Shown: one piece after another, positions 52,732-62,291 of the stretch | Layout of the letters: every line of letters starts with the position of its first letter | Numbering within the stretch: position 1 is the stretch's first letter | Assembly (NCBI GenBank): GCA_017471825.1 | Contig: JAFURQ010000028.1 | Span: forward strand, 33,276-97,275 | Origin: Clostridia bacterium | Lineage (GTDB): Bacteria > Bacillota > Clostridia > Oscillospirales > CAG-272 | Length of the DNA: 64,000 bases | Reading direction: 5' to 3' | The notes under the pieces: generated by a model | Seen by the model: the letters and a program-made list of their open reading frames with translations, nothing else | What the model was told of the DNA's origin: nothing | Database searches by the model: none | Translations under genes and position numbers: made by a program

Positions 52732-53157
52732 ATGGACGTTAAAACCGATATACTCAAAAATGCTACGTCAAAGGAGCTTGCGCGCGCCGCAGTTGCAATT
52801 TTAATAGAGAAAAAGGCGCTTGATGTTCGACTTTATGAGGTCGGCGAGGAAAACCCTATAACCGACTTTTACGTAAATGCGACGGGTCGCTCTCTTACAC
52901 AAGTTGGCTCGCTTGCGGACGAGATTGTTTACAAGCTCGAGCTTTCAGGCGTTTGCGATGCGAAGGTGGAAGGAAAGCGCGGTAATGCTTGGATACTTGT
53001 TGACTATGGCAACGTTATCGTTAATATTTTTGATAAAGAGTCAAGAGATTTTTACAACCTCGACAGACTTATGCCCGAGGGGACAGAGATAAATATATCC
53101 GACATCGTACAAGAGGTCGATAAAAAGCTTGAAATAAACACCACAGAGGAAGAATAA
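52732..53157 (+). CDS. rsfS: Ribosomal silencing factor RsfS
   Basis: RsfS binds L14 and blocks subunit joining under starvation. The 141-residue protein has ENPITDFYVNATGRS and the conserved GNAWILVDYGNVIVNIFDKESRDFYNL-type block (residues about 83–110, mid-strand VDYG). It ends in an acidic tail and abuts leuS with no gap. Confidence 0.93.
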   Translation: MDVKTDILKNATSKELARAAVAILIEKKALDVRLYEVGEENPITDFYVNATGRSLTQVGSLADEIVYKLELSGVCDAKVEGKRGNAWILVDYGNVIVNIFDKESRDFYNLDRLMPEGTEINISDIVQEVDKKLEINTTEEE

Positions 53158-55560
53158 ATGAACTACAATTATCAAAAAATCGAACAAAAATGGCAGCAGA
53201 AATGGGATGAGCAGAAGCCCTTTGAAGCAAAGCAGGACTTTTCATTGCCTAAATATTACGCTCTTGTAGAGTTCCCGTATCCCTCAGGACAGGGACTTCA
53301 CGTCGGTCACCCTCGCCCCTATACCGCTCTTGATATAGTTTCAAGAAAGAAGAGGATGCAGGGCTACAACGTGCTTTTCCCGATGGGATGGGACGCATTT
53401 GGACTTCCTACCGAGAACTATGCTATAAAGAATAAGATTCACCCCAAAATCGTCACCGAAAGAAACGTAGCACGCTTTAAATCACAGCTTAAAGCGCTCG
53501 GTCTTTCGTTCGACTGGTCGAGAGAAATCAACACTACAGATCCAAATTACTATAAATGGACTCAGTGGATATTCCTCAAGCTCTTTGAAAAAGGACTCGC
53601 TTACAAGAAGGAGATGGCAGTAAATTTCTGTACGTCCTGTAAGGTTGTTCTTGCTAACGAAGAGGTTGTAAACGGCGTTTGTGAAAGATGCCAGTCTGCA
53701 GTAATCAGAAAGGTAAAAAGTCAGTGGATGCTCAAGATTACCGAGTATGCCGACAGACTTATCTCCGATCTTGACGGTCTTGATTACATAGAGCGTGTCA
53801 AGACACAGCAGATAAATTGGATAGGAAAATCCAATGGTGCGGAAATTGATTTTACTACCACCACAGGCGATAAGCTCCGCGTCTATACCACGCGTTGCGA
53901 CACACTCTTCGGTGCAACGTATATGGTTATCGCGCCCGAGCATTCCCTCATTGAAAAATGGCGTGACTCGATAACTAACTATTCTGAGCTTGAAGCGTAT
54001 AGACTTGAAGCCTCCAAAAAATCCGATTTCGAGAGAACAGAGCTTGTTAAGGAGAAAACGGGTGTCGAGATTAAGGGCGTTCGTGCAATTAATCCCGCAA
54101 CCGGTAAGGAGATTCCCATTTTTATCTCAGATTACGTTCTTGCAGGCTACGGAACGGGCGCTATTATGGCGGTTCCTGCTCATGATGAACGCGACTGGGA
54201 GTTTGCAAAGAAATTCAACCTCCCCATTATCGAGGTTGTCGCCGGCGGCGACGTTCAGAACGAAGCCTTTACCGACGTTGCAACCGGTAAGCTCGTAAAT
54301 TCCGGCTTCCTTAACGGTCTCGATGTAGCCGATGCCAAAATCGCTATGGTAAAATTCCTTGAGGAAAACGGTATCGGTGAGGAAAAGGTTAACTATAAGC
54401 TTCGTGACTGGGTATTCTCCCGTCAGAGATATTGGGGTGAGCCCATTCCTCTCGTTAACTGTGACAAATGCGGTTGGGTCCCCGTTCCCGAGGAGCAGCT
54501 CCCCGTAGAGCTTCCCGACGTAGAATCCTACGAGCCCACCGAAAACGGCGAGTCGCCTCTCTCTCTCATCACAGATTGGGTGAATTGTGAATGTCCTCGC
54601 TGTAAGGGACCTGCAAAGAGAGAAACCGATACAATGCCGCAGTGGGCAGGTTCATCGTGGTATTTCCTCCGCTACTGCGATCCCCACAACGATAAGGAGC
54701 TTGCCTCGCGCGAGGCTCTTGAATATTGGATGTCTGTCGATTGGTATAACGGCGGTATGGAGCATACAACGCTTCACCTTCTGTATTCTCGCTTCTGGTC
54801 GAAATTCCTCTTCGATATCGACGTAGTGCCTCAAAAGGAGCCCTACCTCAAGAGAACAAGCCACGGTATGATCCTTGGCGAAAACGGCGAGAAAATGTCC
54901 AAATCGCGCGGCAACGTCGTTAATCCCGATGAGATTATTCGTGATTACGGTGCAGATACAATGCGACTTTATGAGATGTTCATAGGCGATTTTGAGCAGT
55001 CTGCCCCTTGGAATACACAGTCGATAAAGGGATGCAAAAGATTCCTTGAGAGATTCTATAATATTCTTGACATGGCGTCGGGTGAGGGAACAACCCCCGA
55101 GCTCGATAAGCATATTCACAAGCTTATAAAGAAGGTAACAGAGGACATCGATGCGATGAAGTTTAACACTGCAATCGCGGCAATGATGGCTATGGTAAAT
55201 ACCGTCTATGAGGTTGGAAAGATAACCAAAACCGAGCTTTCCACTCTTGCAAAGCTCCTCTCACCCTTCGCGCCTCATCTCGCAGAGGAAATTTATGAAG
55301 CGCTTGGAAACAACGGGCTCGTTTCACTTGCAAAGTGGCCCGAGTGTGACCTCAGCAAAACCGTTGATGATACCCTTGAGCTTCCCGTACAGATAAACGG
55401 CAAGGTTCGTGCGGTTATAACGGTTTCCAAGGATGCCGACAAGGCCGTAGTTCTCGCTGCTGTTCGCGCTGAGGAGAAGGTAGCACAGGCAATAGACGGC
55501 AAAACCGTCATCAAGGAAATAGTAGTTCCCGGAAAAATCGTAAATATAGTAGTAAAGTAA
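53158..55560 (+). CDS. leuS: Leucyl-tRNA synthetase
   Basis: This class I synthetase charges tRNA-Leu. The 800-residue protein has HVGH (48–51), the editing domain (about 220–400, with the [16 protein letters not shown] motif), [12 protein letters not shown], and KMSKS (about 579–583). The anticodon-binding and C-terminal domains are also present. It starts directly after the rsfS stop with GAGG upstream. No T-box leader is present, because it is internal to an operon. Confidence 0.97.
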   Translation: MNYNYQKIEQKWQQKWDEQKPFEAKQDFSLPKYYALVEFPYPSGQGLHVGHPRPYTALDIVSRKKRMQGYNVLFPMGWDAFGLPTENYAIKNKIHPKIVTERNVARFKSQLKALGLSFDWSREINTTDPNYYKWTQWIFLKLFEKGLAYKKEMAVNFCTSCKVVLANEEVVNGVCERCQSAVIRKVKSQWMLKITEYADRLISDLDGLDYIERVKTQQINWIGKSNGAEIDFTTTTGDKLRVYTTRCDTLFGATYMVIAPEHSLIEKWRDSITNYSELEAYRLEASKKSDFERTELVKEKTGVEIKGVRAINPATGKEIPIFISDYVLAGYGTGAIMAVPAHDERDWEFAKKFNLPIIEVVAGGDVQNEAFTDVATGKLVNSGFLNGLDVADAKIAMVKFLEENGIGEEKVNYKLRDWVFSRQRYWGEPIPLVNCDKCGWVPVPEEQLPVELPDVESYEPTENGESPLSLITDWVNCECPRCKGPAKRETDTMPQWAGSSWYFLRYCDPHNDKELASREALEYWMSVDWYNGGMEHTTLHLLYSRFWSKFLFDIDVVPQKEPYLKRTSHGMILGENGEKMSKSRGNVVNPDEIIRDYGADTMRLYEMFIGDFEQSAPWNTQSIKGCKRFLERFYNILDMASGEGTTPELDKHIHKLIKKVTEDIDAMKFNTAIAAMMAMVNTVYEVGKITKTELSTLAKLLSPFAPHLAEEIYEALGNNGLVSLAKWPECDLSKTVDDTLELPVQINGKVRAVITVSKDADKAVVLAAVRAEEKVAQAIDGKTVIKEIVVPGKIVNIVVK

Positions 55561-55567
55561 CAATGAA

Positions 55568-55600
55568 AAAGAGAAAGCCTCTTGCGAGGCTTTCTCAATA
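55568..55600 (-). terminator. Terminator of the thr operon, convergent with leuS
   Basis: GAGAAAGCCTC (55571–55581) and GAGGCTTTCTC (55586–55596) form an 11-bp stem with a TTGC loop. The run of Ts follows on the minus-strand side only, so it mainly ends the thrCB–ACT unit; for leuS it lacks a U tract. Confidence 0.8.
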
Positions 55601-55608
55601 AGAAATGA

Positions 55609-56049
55609 TTATTCGATTGATATAAGCTTTGTTCCGCTTACCTTTTCGATGGAGTTGATCTCACGCAGAAGCTCGTCAATTTCTACGGATAGCCCCGAAA
55701 TATCAAGGGTGACAACAACGTGTGCCTTTGAATTTATCGGAAGGTTCTGAGTGATTGTCAGTATATTCGCGCCGTGGCTGGACAGGCACTTGAGCACCTC
55801 ACTCAAAATACCCGGTTTGTGCGAAAGAGTGAAGGATATTATAGCCTTTCTTCCGCCCGTATCTGCGTTGGTTGTGAAAATATAGTCCTTGTATTTATAA
55901 TACGTGCTCCTGGAAATTCCAACCGCCCTTACAGCCTCGGAAACGTCCTTTATTTTGCCGCTTGCAAGAAGGGTGCGCGCTTCGATAACCTTTTCGTAAT
56001 ACTCAGGAAGTATTTTTTTGTCCACTAGTAAATATTTACTGTTCATCAT
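55609..56049 (-). CDS. ACT-domain protein, UPF0735/PheB-like
   Basis: At about 146 residues it has the usual length for the PheB/UPF0735 family. An N-terminal helix-turn-helix-like part (SEAVRAVGISRSTYYKYKD) is followed by a C-terminal ACT domain (SFTLSHKPGILSEVLKCL, then HVVVTLDISG). ACT domains bind amino acids, so a feedback role next to threonine synthesis is plausible. It overlaps the thrCB stop by 14 bases. Start 56049 (MMNSKYL) is 12 bases from AAGGAG. Confidence 0.82.
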   Translation of the reverse strand: MMNSKYLLVDKKILPEYYEKVIEARTLLASGKIKDVSEAVRAVGISRSTYYKYKDYIFTTNADTGGRKAIISFTLSHKPGILSEVLKCLSSHGANILTITQNLPINSKAHVVVTLDISGLSVEIDELLREINSIEKVSGTKLISIE

Positions 56050-58393
56050 AAATCTGCTTCGCTCCTTCGTTATCAACACTCACACCGTAGGCTATCCAAT
56101 TGTTCTCGAGCATTTTGATTTTTTCGTTGAGATTCTCATAAATCGGCGCCTCTGAAAAAGCAAGGCACGTCGGTCCCGCGCCGCTTACCGCAAAGGAAAG
56201 CGCGCCGCATTCGTAAGCGGCATTTTCAATCTCATCAATGTTTTTGAAAAGCCTGCGCCTGTAGGATTGATGAAGTCTGTCATCGGTAACAAGCCTTATA
56301 AGATCGAGTCTTCCGTGCTCAAAGGTGTAGGGAAGTAGTGCAATTCTTTGCATATTGAATATTGCATCCTCACGCGAGACAACCGTCGGAAGCGCGGCCC
56401 GCGCCTTCTTCGTATCAACCTTGAAGTCAGGAATAAGAGCTGTGAAGAAAAGCTTGTCGGAAACAGAGTATTTCTGTGCAATCGGCACGCCGTCCTTAAC
56501 TATTGACGTGCAAAGACCGCCGAAAAGCGCGGGCGCTATGTTGTCGGGATGCCCCTCTATGTTATTGCATATTTCAAACACCTCTTGTATCGAAAGGGTG
56601 TTGCCGGTCAGGATATTTGCGGCGTAGGCACCGGCAACGATGAGTGCCGCGGATGACCCAAGACCGCGGGCAATCGGTACGTCGGCGCGTATGCTGGTGA
56701 TTCTTACGTTAGAGCTTGCACCCACTCGCTCACATACACGCTTGTATGAAACGTATGCTAGGTTACCCTCGTTGGCGAAAGCATCGGGGAAGCCTTCAAA
56801 TTCAAATCCGCTTTCGATTTTTTCAAACGAGAAGACGTTATATCTTCTGAAAGCGATTCCGGTACAGTCAAAGCCGGAGCCGAGATTTGCGGAGGTTGCA
56901 GGCACGCGGACTATCACCTTGTCGGTGCGAACAATGTTCTCGACAAGCTGCATCATATCCTCTTTTTTCACAACGTTGGTGTGAAGAATCTTCTTGTTTC
57001 TTATGTCCGCGATAACACGGGGAGGACGGATTCCCGTTCTCTTTGCAAGAACATCAATGGCATCAAATTCGTTCGGGCACTCAAGGCCGAGCGAATGAAG
57101 CACTCCCGAGGAGAACTTATATGCCGATGCCGTAGAGAGCACAACGCTCTTGCATCCGTTGTCATTTTCCTTTAACCATTTTTCGTACACGTTCCATGCC
57201 ACAGCGGTATGCGTATCCATAAGGTAGCCATGCTTCTTGTATACGCTGTTGATGGTTGCAAAGGTTTCTTCGTCATCCGCAAATCCCGCGTCAAAAAATT
57301 CGCGGATTTTCGCAAGCTCATCGGGCTCGAGCTGATATTTGCCCGTTTCGCGCAGCTCGCTCATATATTTGGCGCATTTCTCGCTTCCGCACATAAAATA
57401 AAGAAGGCGCTCAAGATTGCTTGAAATCAGAATATCCATTGACGGAGAGGTTGTGATATGGAATTCACGGTTTCTGTCATACAATCCTTTTTCAAAGAAA
57501 TCGGTAAGCACGTTGTTGCGGTTTGACGCACAAATAAGCTTGGCTATCGGAAGTCCCATCATTTTTGCAAAATATCCTGCGAGTATATCACCAAAATTTC
57601 CGGTAGGGACAACAAAATTAAGCTTATCGCCAAACTCGATTTCCTCATTATTTATTAAATCGCGGTACGATTTAAAGTAGTAAGCCACCTGCGGCGCAAG
57701 TCTGCCTATGTTTATTGAGTTGGCGCTCGACAGCTTTACCCCATCGGGAAGCTTAAGGCTTGCAAAAATGTTTTTAACTCCGCTTTGCGCGTCGTCAAAA
57801 TTACCGTAAACAGCACATACACAGGTGTTTTTACCCGCGCAGGAAACCATCTGACGCTCCTGAACGGCGCTCGTGCCCTCCTTGGGATAAAATACAACTA
57901 TTTTTATACCGGGAATATCGGCAAAGCCGGACAGAGCCGCACTACCCGTATCTCCGCTTGTTGCGGTAAGTATCACGATGTCGTCAGTCATACCGACCGA
58001 GCGCTTTGCCTCGGATATAAGGTGCGGAAGGAGCTGAAGCGCAACGTCCTTGAATGCGCAGGTAGGGCCGTGATACAGCTCCATAACAAAGGCATTGCCA
58101 ACCTTGGCAACCGGAGCATAATCTCCGTTCTCGAATTTCCCGTTATAAGCGCGCGAAACCGCCGCAGAAAAATCCGACAGCTCACCGCCAAACATAGATC
58201 CGCCGGAGAAGAGCAGAGAAAGAACGGTAGCGGAAATTTCGTTTTCGTTCATATCCCTCAGCTTTTCCATAGGAAATACGGCGCTTTCAAAGCTTTCCGG
58301 AACGTAAAGTCCGCCGTCCTCGGCTATACCCATGAGTATGGCTTCGGCAGGCGTTTTAACTATTTTTTCATTTCTTGTACTGATGTAAAACAT
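56036..58393 (-). CDS. thrC/thrB: Fused threonine synthase–homoserine kinase (ThrC–ThrB)
   Basis: This single 785-residue chain carries both last steps of threonine synthesis. Residues 1 to about 485 are threonine synthase, with the PLP lysine Lys115 in GPTCAFKDVALQ and ATSGDTGSAA and PTGNFGDI binding PLP phosphate. Residues from about 490 on are a GHMP kinase: RVPATSANLGSGFDCTG, PIARGLGSSAA for ATP, and VSGAGPTCLAF. No stop or frameshift lies between the parts. Start 58393 has an AGAGGTGAT site; upstream in-frame codons lack one. The order is ThrC first, although ThrB acts first. Confidence 0.93.
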   Translation of the reverse strand: MFYISTRNEKIVKTPAEAILMGIAEDGGLYVPESFESAVFPMEKLRDMNENEISATVLSLLFSGGSMFGGELSDFSAAVSRAYNGKFENGDYAPVAKVGNAFVMELYHGPTCAFKDVALQLLPHLISEAKRSVGMTDDIVILTATSGDTGSAALSGFADIPGIKIVVFYPKEGTSAVQERQMVSCAGKNTCVCAVYGNFDDAQSGVKNIFASLKLPDGVKLSSANSINIGRLAPQVAYYFKSYRDLINNEEIEFGDKLNFVVPTGNFGDILAGYFAKMMGLPIAKLICASNRNNVLTDFFEKGLYDRNREFHITTSPSMDILISSNLERLLYFMCGSEKCAKYMSELRETGKYQLEPDELAKIREFFDAGFADDEETFATINSVYKKHGYLMDTHTAVAWNVYEKWLKENDNGCKSVVLSTASAYKFSSGVLHSLGLECPNEFDAIDVLAKRTGIRPPRVIADIRNKKILHTNVVKKEDMMQLVENIVRTDKVIVRVPATSANLGSGFDCTGIAFRRYNVFSFEKIESGFEFEGFPDAFANEGNLAYVSYKRVCERVGASSNVRITSIRADVPIARGLGSSAALIVAGAYAANILTGNTLSIQEVFEICNNIEGHPDNIAPALFGGLCTSIVKDGVPIAQKYSVSDKLFFTALIPDFKVDTKKARAALPTVVSREDAIFNMQRIALLPYTFEHGRLDLIRLVTDDRLHQSYRRRLFKNIDEIENAAYECGALSFAVSGAGPTCLAFSEAPIYENLNEKIKMLENNWIAYGVSVDNEGAKQIYDEQ

Positions 58394-58427
58394 TTTAAAA
58401 ATCACCTCTTGACAATTGACACAATAT

Positions 58428-58456
58428 ATGATACACTATTTCTCGTTCAAATACAA
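58428..58456 (-). promoter_or_regulatory. Candidate promoter of the thrC–thrB fusion gene
   Basis: Minus-strand TTGTAT (58451–58456), 17 bp, TATCAT (58428–58433). An overlapping choice (TTGAAC, 16 bp, TATATT) is also possible. I found no convincing promoter or riboswitch for hom in the rest of the 207-base divergent gap. Confidence 0.55.
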
Positions 58457-58600
58457 GTGTTTTTCACACAAAGACACGAAAAACATCAAAAATGACTAAT
58501 TTTCCCCCTCAGGAAAGCACAAAATTGTTATATTCGCACAAAGCATTTTCTGCATTTTCGCGTTAGTGCGCAATATAAAGACTAAGGAACGGTAAAAAAT

Positions 58601-59746
58601 ATGAAAGTTGCAATACTTGGATTCGGCATCGTTGGCTCCGGTGCATACGAAATTCTTGAGCGCTCGGGCTACTCCGTGGGCAAGGTTCTTGATATTCGTC
58701 CTCACAAGGAGCTCGGCGACGTGCTTACCTCCAATTTTGATGATATACTTAATGATAAGGAAATAACGGTAGTTGCAGAGGCAATCGGCGGACTAGAGCC
58801 TGCGCATACCTTTCTCGTAAAGGCGATTAAGGCAGGAAAGCACGTAGTTAGCTCTAACAAGCATCTTATCTGCACGTATTACGACGAGCTTCTTACCCTC
58901 GCCCGTGAAAACGGAGTAACCGTTCGCTTCTCGGCGAGCGCCGGCGGTGGAATTCCTTGGCTTCACAACCTTCGCCGCGCAACGCGCTGTGACAGGATTA
59001 CCAAGGTGTTCGGTATAATGAACGGCACGACTAATTTTATTATCGATGCTATGATTTCGGACAATTCCGATTTCAGCGACGTTCTTCGCACCGCTCAGTC
59101 GCTCGGATATGCCGAAGCGGATCCCTCGGCGGATATTGACGGCTTGGATACTGCGAGGAAAACTGCTATTTCGTCATCAATCGCATTTAATACTGAGATA
59201 TCTGAGGACGGAATCCATATTTTCGGGCTCCGCAATATCAAAAAGTGCGATATTGAATATATTAAAAATAAACTCGGAAAAACCGTCAGATATATCGGAA
59301 CGGGAATTTGCGAGGGCGATAAAATTTCCGCCTTCGTAGAGCCTCTGATAATAGATAATGATTCACTCTTTGCAAGTGTTAGAAAAAATAATAATATGAT
59401 CTCCCTTGAGGGCGAGAACGTAGGTCAGCTCTCGTTCTTCGGTCAGGGCGCAGGCAAATATCCCACGGGTACAGCCGTTGCGCAGGACGTTATAGACATT
59501 CTTTCAGGCGATATCAAATCTCTGACCCCTGGTAAAAAGCGAGAGGTTGATAATACCGCCGTTTCAAAAAGCTATTATATTCGAACCCGGGCGGACGTCC
59601 CCTCGTGTATTATCGAGTCGATTGATGTCGATGGGGAGAATAAATATATAATCACAAAAGAAATAAGTGTTTTTGATATTCACAGCATTTCAAAAGAAAT
59701 TTTAAACAAGGATGGAGGCAGTTTCTTTGCAGGTATCGAGAGGTAA
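58601..59746 (+). CDS. hom: Homoserine dehydrogenase
   Basis: Hom reduces aspartate semialdehyde to homoserine. The 381-residue protein has the NAD(P) loop LGFGIVGSGAYEIL (6–19), SNKHLICTYYDEL, SASAGGGIPW, and the substrate motif GIMNGTTNFI followed by YAEADPSADIDGLDTARK. The C-terminal regulatory part is shorter than the ACT-containing form of about 430 residues, so feedback may differ. It is divergent from thrCB and overlaps lysC. Confidence 0.95.
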   Translation: MKVAILGFGIVGSGAYEILERSGYSVGKVLDIRPHKELGDVLTSNFDDILNDKEITVVAEAIGGLEPAHTFLVKAIKAGKHVVSSNKHLICTYYDELLTLARENGVTVRFSASAGGGIPWLHNLRRATRCDRITKVFGIMNGTTNFIIDAMISDNSDFSDVLRTAQSLGYAEADPSADIDGLDTARKTAISSSIAFNTEISEDGIHIFGLRNIKKCDIEYIKNKLGKTVRYIGTGICEGDKISAFVEPLIIDNDSLFASVRKNNNMISLEGENVGQLSFFGQGAGKYPTGTAVAQDVIDILSGDIKSLTPGKKREVDNTAVSKSYYIRTRADVPSCIIESIDVDGENKYIITKEISVFDIHSISKEILNKDGGSFFAGIER

Positions 59747-61064
59747 AATAGTAAAGGTTGTCAAGTTCGGCGGCTCGTCTGTTGCAACGGGCGCGTGCTT
59801 TGAAACGGTTAAAAATATTGTGGAGGCTGATCCCGCCAGAGCATTGGTGGTTGTTTCGGCTCCCGGCAAGCGCTTCAGCGCTGACATAAAGGTGACGGAT
59901 CTTCTGTATCTTCTGCGTGCACACATAAAGTACAACGCACCTTATGATGAAATTCTTGCTAAAATTAAAACAAGATATTATGAAATCTGTGCCGATTGCA
60001 ACATCGACAACATTCTTGAAGATGATTTCAAGGAGTTTGAATCAAAGCTCAACAAGAAGACCAGCGTTGATTACATTGTGTCGCGCGGTGAGTATTGGTG
60101 TGCTAAAATAATGGCAAAATATCTCGGCTACACCTTCGTAGACAGTGCCGATTGGCTCGTGTTTAATTATAACGGCAGAGTAAACCTCGAGGCGTCCTAT
60201 CAGAATCTCGCTAAAATTGCCGAAACAGCACAGCGAATCGTATTCCCCGGCTTCTACGGAGCAATGCCCGACGGTAATATTAAAACCTTTTCACGCGGTG
60301 GCTCTGACATCACAGGCTCGCTCGTAGCGGCCGCTCTCAACGTGACGGCATACGAAAACTGGACCGACGTATCGGGTATTCTTGCGGCAGATCCCCGTAT
60401 TGTCGAAAATCCCCGCCCGATAGACAGAGTTACCTTCTCCGAGCTTCGCGAGCTCTCTTATATGGGTGCTGAGGTTCTCCACGAGGAAGCGGTTTTCCCT
60501 GTCAGAAATAAGAACATCCCCCTCTACATCAAGAATACGAAGGATATTAACGCCCCCGGCACCTTGATTATGGAGGATTTTGACGAGGACAGAACCGAGC
60601 AGGCGAAGATTCGCCCCATAACAGGTATCTCGGGACGCAAGCATTACTCAATTATAACGATATCCAAGAGCAGAATGGATGAAGAACCCGGATGCATTAG
60701 AAAGGTTCTTGCAATTTTTGAGGCAAATGAAATAAACGTTGAGCAGGTTCCGTGCAGCATTGATACGTTCTCTGTAATCGTTGCAGGCGATGCACTCGAC
60801 GATAAGCTTCACGCTATTATAACAAGAATAGAGCAGGAGATTCAGCCCGATAGCATCAAGATTACCAACGACATAAGTCTTATTGCTGTGGTCGGACGAA
60901 ACCTCACTGAGAATATCGGTATTGCAGGTAAAATATTTACCGCTCTCGGAGAAAACGGTATAAATATCAGAGTAATCTCCCAGGGCTCAGACGAGGTGAA
61001 TATTATCATCGGCGTTGACGATATTAATTATAAGAAGGCAATACGCGTCCTTCACGATTTCTAA
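59727..61064 (+). CDS. lysC: Aspartokinase
   Basis: Aspartokinase phosphorylates aspartate, the committed step of the aspartate family. The protein has VVKFGGSSVA near the start, SRGGSDITGSL and a C-terminal pair of ACT domains (about residues 305–445, ending VIIGVDDINYKKAIRVLHDF). I favour a TTG start at 59727 (445 residues): GGAGG at 59714–59718 is eight bases away. The in-frame ATG at 59712 overlaps that GGAGG and has no usable site; it would add five residues. It overlaps hom by 20 bases. Confidence 0.88.
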   Translation: MQVSRGKIVKVVKFGGSSVATGACFETVKNIVEADPARALVVVSAPGKRFSADIKVTDLLYLLRAHIKYNAPYDEILAKIKTRYYEICADCNIDNILEDDFKEFESKLNKKTSVDYIVSRGEYWCAKIMAKYLGYTFVDSADWLVFNYNGRVNLEASYQNLAKIAETAQRIVFPGFYGAMPDGNIKTFSRGGSDITGSLVAAALNVTAYENWTDVSGILAADPRIVENPRPIDRVTFSELRELSYMGAEVLHEEAVFPVRNKNIPLYIKNTKDINAPGTLIMEDFDEDRTEQAKIRPITGISGRKHYSIITISKSRMDEEPGCIRKVLAIFEANEINVEQVPCSIDTFSVIVAGDALDDKLHAIITRIEQEIQPDSIKITNDISLIAVVGRNLTENIGIAGKIFTALGENGINIRVISQGSDEVNIIIGVDDINYKKAIRVLHDF

Positions 61065-61086
61065 TACAAAGCAAGGAAAAACAGAA

Positions 61087-62094
61087 ATGAAAAAGTATAA
61101 CGTAGGTATTCTTGGCGCAAGCGGTGCCGTTGGAAGAGAAATGATAAAGGTGCTCGAGGAGCGCAATTTCCCGATAGAAACGCTCAAGCTCTTTGCAAGC
61201 GAGCGCAGTGTAGGCAAAAAGGTTGAATTTTGCGGTAAGGAGCTCACAATTGAGCTCGCTGATTACGGCGCTTGGGCAGGACTCGACTTCGTTCTCGGCG
61301 CGGCATCAAACGCCGTTGCAAAGCAGTTCGCCGATGATATTGTAAAGTCCGGCGCTGTATTTATTGATAACTCGAGTGCATTCCGCATGGATCCCGATAT
61401 TCCGCTCGTCGTTCCCGAAATCAACGCCGAGGATGCAAGAAATAATAAGAAGGGAATTATTGCTAACCCCAACTGCTCAACCATAATCACACTTGTGGCG
61501 GTTAACGCAATCAACAAGCTTTCTAAAATCAAGGGAATCGTTGCATCAACCTATCAGGCAACAAGCGGTGCAGGCGCGGCAGGCCCCGTTGAGCTTGATG
61601 AGCAAATGCGCGCAATTATAAATGGCGCAGACATAACACCCTCTGTTTTTCAGTATCAGATTGCCGAAAATCTCATTCCTCAAATAGGCTCGTTCCTCGA
61701 TAACGGCTATACCACTGAGGAAATGAAAATGCAGAACGAGGGTAGAAAAATTCTTCACAACCCCGACCTAAAGGTCACCTGCACCTGTGTGCGCGTACCG
61801 GTCGTTCGCTCGCATTCCATCTCCGCAACGGTAGTTACCGAAAGGAAGCTTACTGTCGACGAGGTGAAGGCGGCAATCGCGGCGTGCGAAGGATGCAAGC
61901 TCTACGATGATGTCGAGAACAAAATATACCCCATGCCCCTTGTTACAAGCGACCAGGACCTCGTTTTCGTCGGCAGAATCCGTGAGGATATTGTACACGA
62001 TAACGCCATCACACTCTGGTGCTGTGGCGACCAGGTCAGAAAGGGAGCGGCAACAAACGCTATTCAGATTGCCGAGGCTCTTATCGAAAAATGA
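61087..62094 (+). CDS. asd: Aspartate-semialdehyde dehydrogenase
   Basis: Asd reduces aspartyl phosphate to the semialdehyde shared by lysine, methionine and threonine synthesis. The 335-residue protein has LGASGAVGREM (9–19), catalytic Cys130 in NPNCSTI and the later VVRSHS histidine near 240. I chose ATG 61087 (MKKYNVGILG) with AAGGA upstream; the frame is open further 5' only through the lysC tail. It overlaps the next small gene by 4 bases. Confidence 0.95.
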   Translation: MKKYNVGILGASGAVGREMIKVLEERNFPIETLKLFASERSVGKKVEFCGKELTIELADYGAWAGLDFVLGAASNAVAKQFADDIVKSGAVFIDNSSAFRMDPDIPLVVPEINAEDARNNKKGIIANPNCSTIITLVAVNAINKLSKIKGIVASTYQATSGAGAAGPVELDEQMRAIINGADITPSVFQYQIAENLIPQIGSFLDNGYTTEEMKMQNEGRKILHNPDLKVTCTCVRVPVVRSHSISATVVTERKLTVDEVKAAIAACEGCKLYDDVENKIYPMPLVTSDQDLVFVGRIREDIVHDNAITLWCCGDQVRKGAATNAIQIAEALIEK

Positions 62095-62249
62095 GACGCC
62101 TGACTGTCAAGGAAATCAGCGGAGAATATGCCACACTGCTGGATGACTCGGGCGAGGAGCTTTTTATAGCCTTGGCTCTTTTGCCGCAGGGAACTGATAT
62201 TGGCACGCTTCTCGGCTACGAAAATTTTGAATTTGAAATTCTAAAATAA
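62091..62249 (+). CDS. Small DUF3006-like protein, 52 residues
   Basis: This small protein starts on the ATGA of the asd stop (MRRLTVKEISGEYATLLD) and ends YENFEFEILK before a terminator. Its pattern (a short strand, G-E/D-Y/F-A, then hydrophobic strands and LLPQGTDIGTLL) resembles DUF3006, small beta proteins often found at the ends of operons. I cannot assign a function. No strong ribosome site is seen, so it relies on coupling with asd. Confidence 0.6.
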   Translation: MRRLTVKEISGEYATLLDDSGEELFIALALLPQGTDIGTLLGYENFEFEILK

Positions 62250-62281
62250 AAAAATCCCTCAACCGAAGTTGAGGGATTTTT
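62250..62281. terminator. Bidirectional terminator between asd operon and MFS gene
   Basis: AAAATCCCTCAAC (62251–62263) pairs with GTTGAGGGATTTT (62268–62280). The loop is CGAA on the + strand and TTCG (the C-UUCG-G tetraloop) on the minus strand; A and T runs lie on the two sides. Confidence 0.92.
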
Positions 62282-62291
62282 AATTAACGGC

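Noticed and set aside
58394-58600. Riboswitch or T-box in the thrCB–hom divergent region
   Set aside because: No T-box consensus, lysine-riboswitch core or terminator hairpin is visible on either strand.
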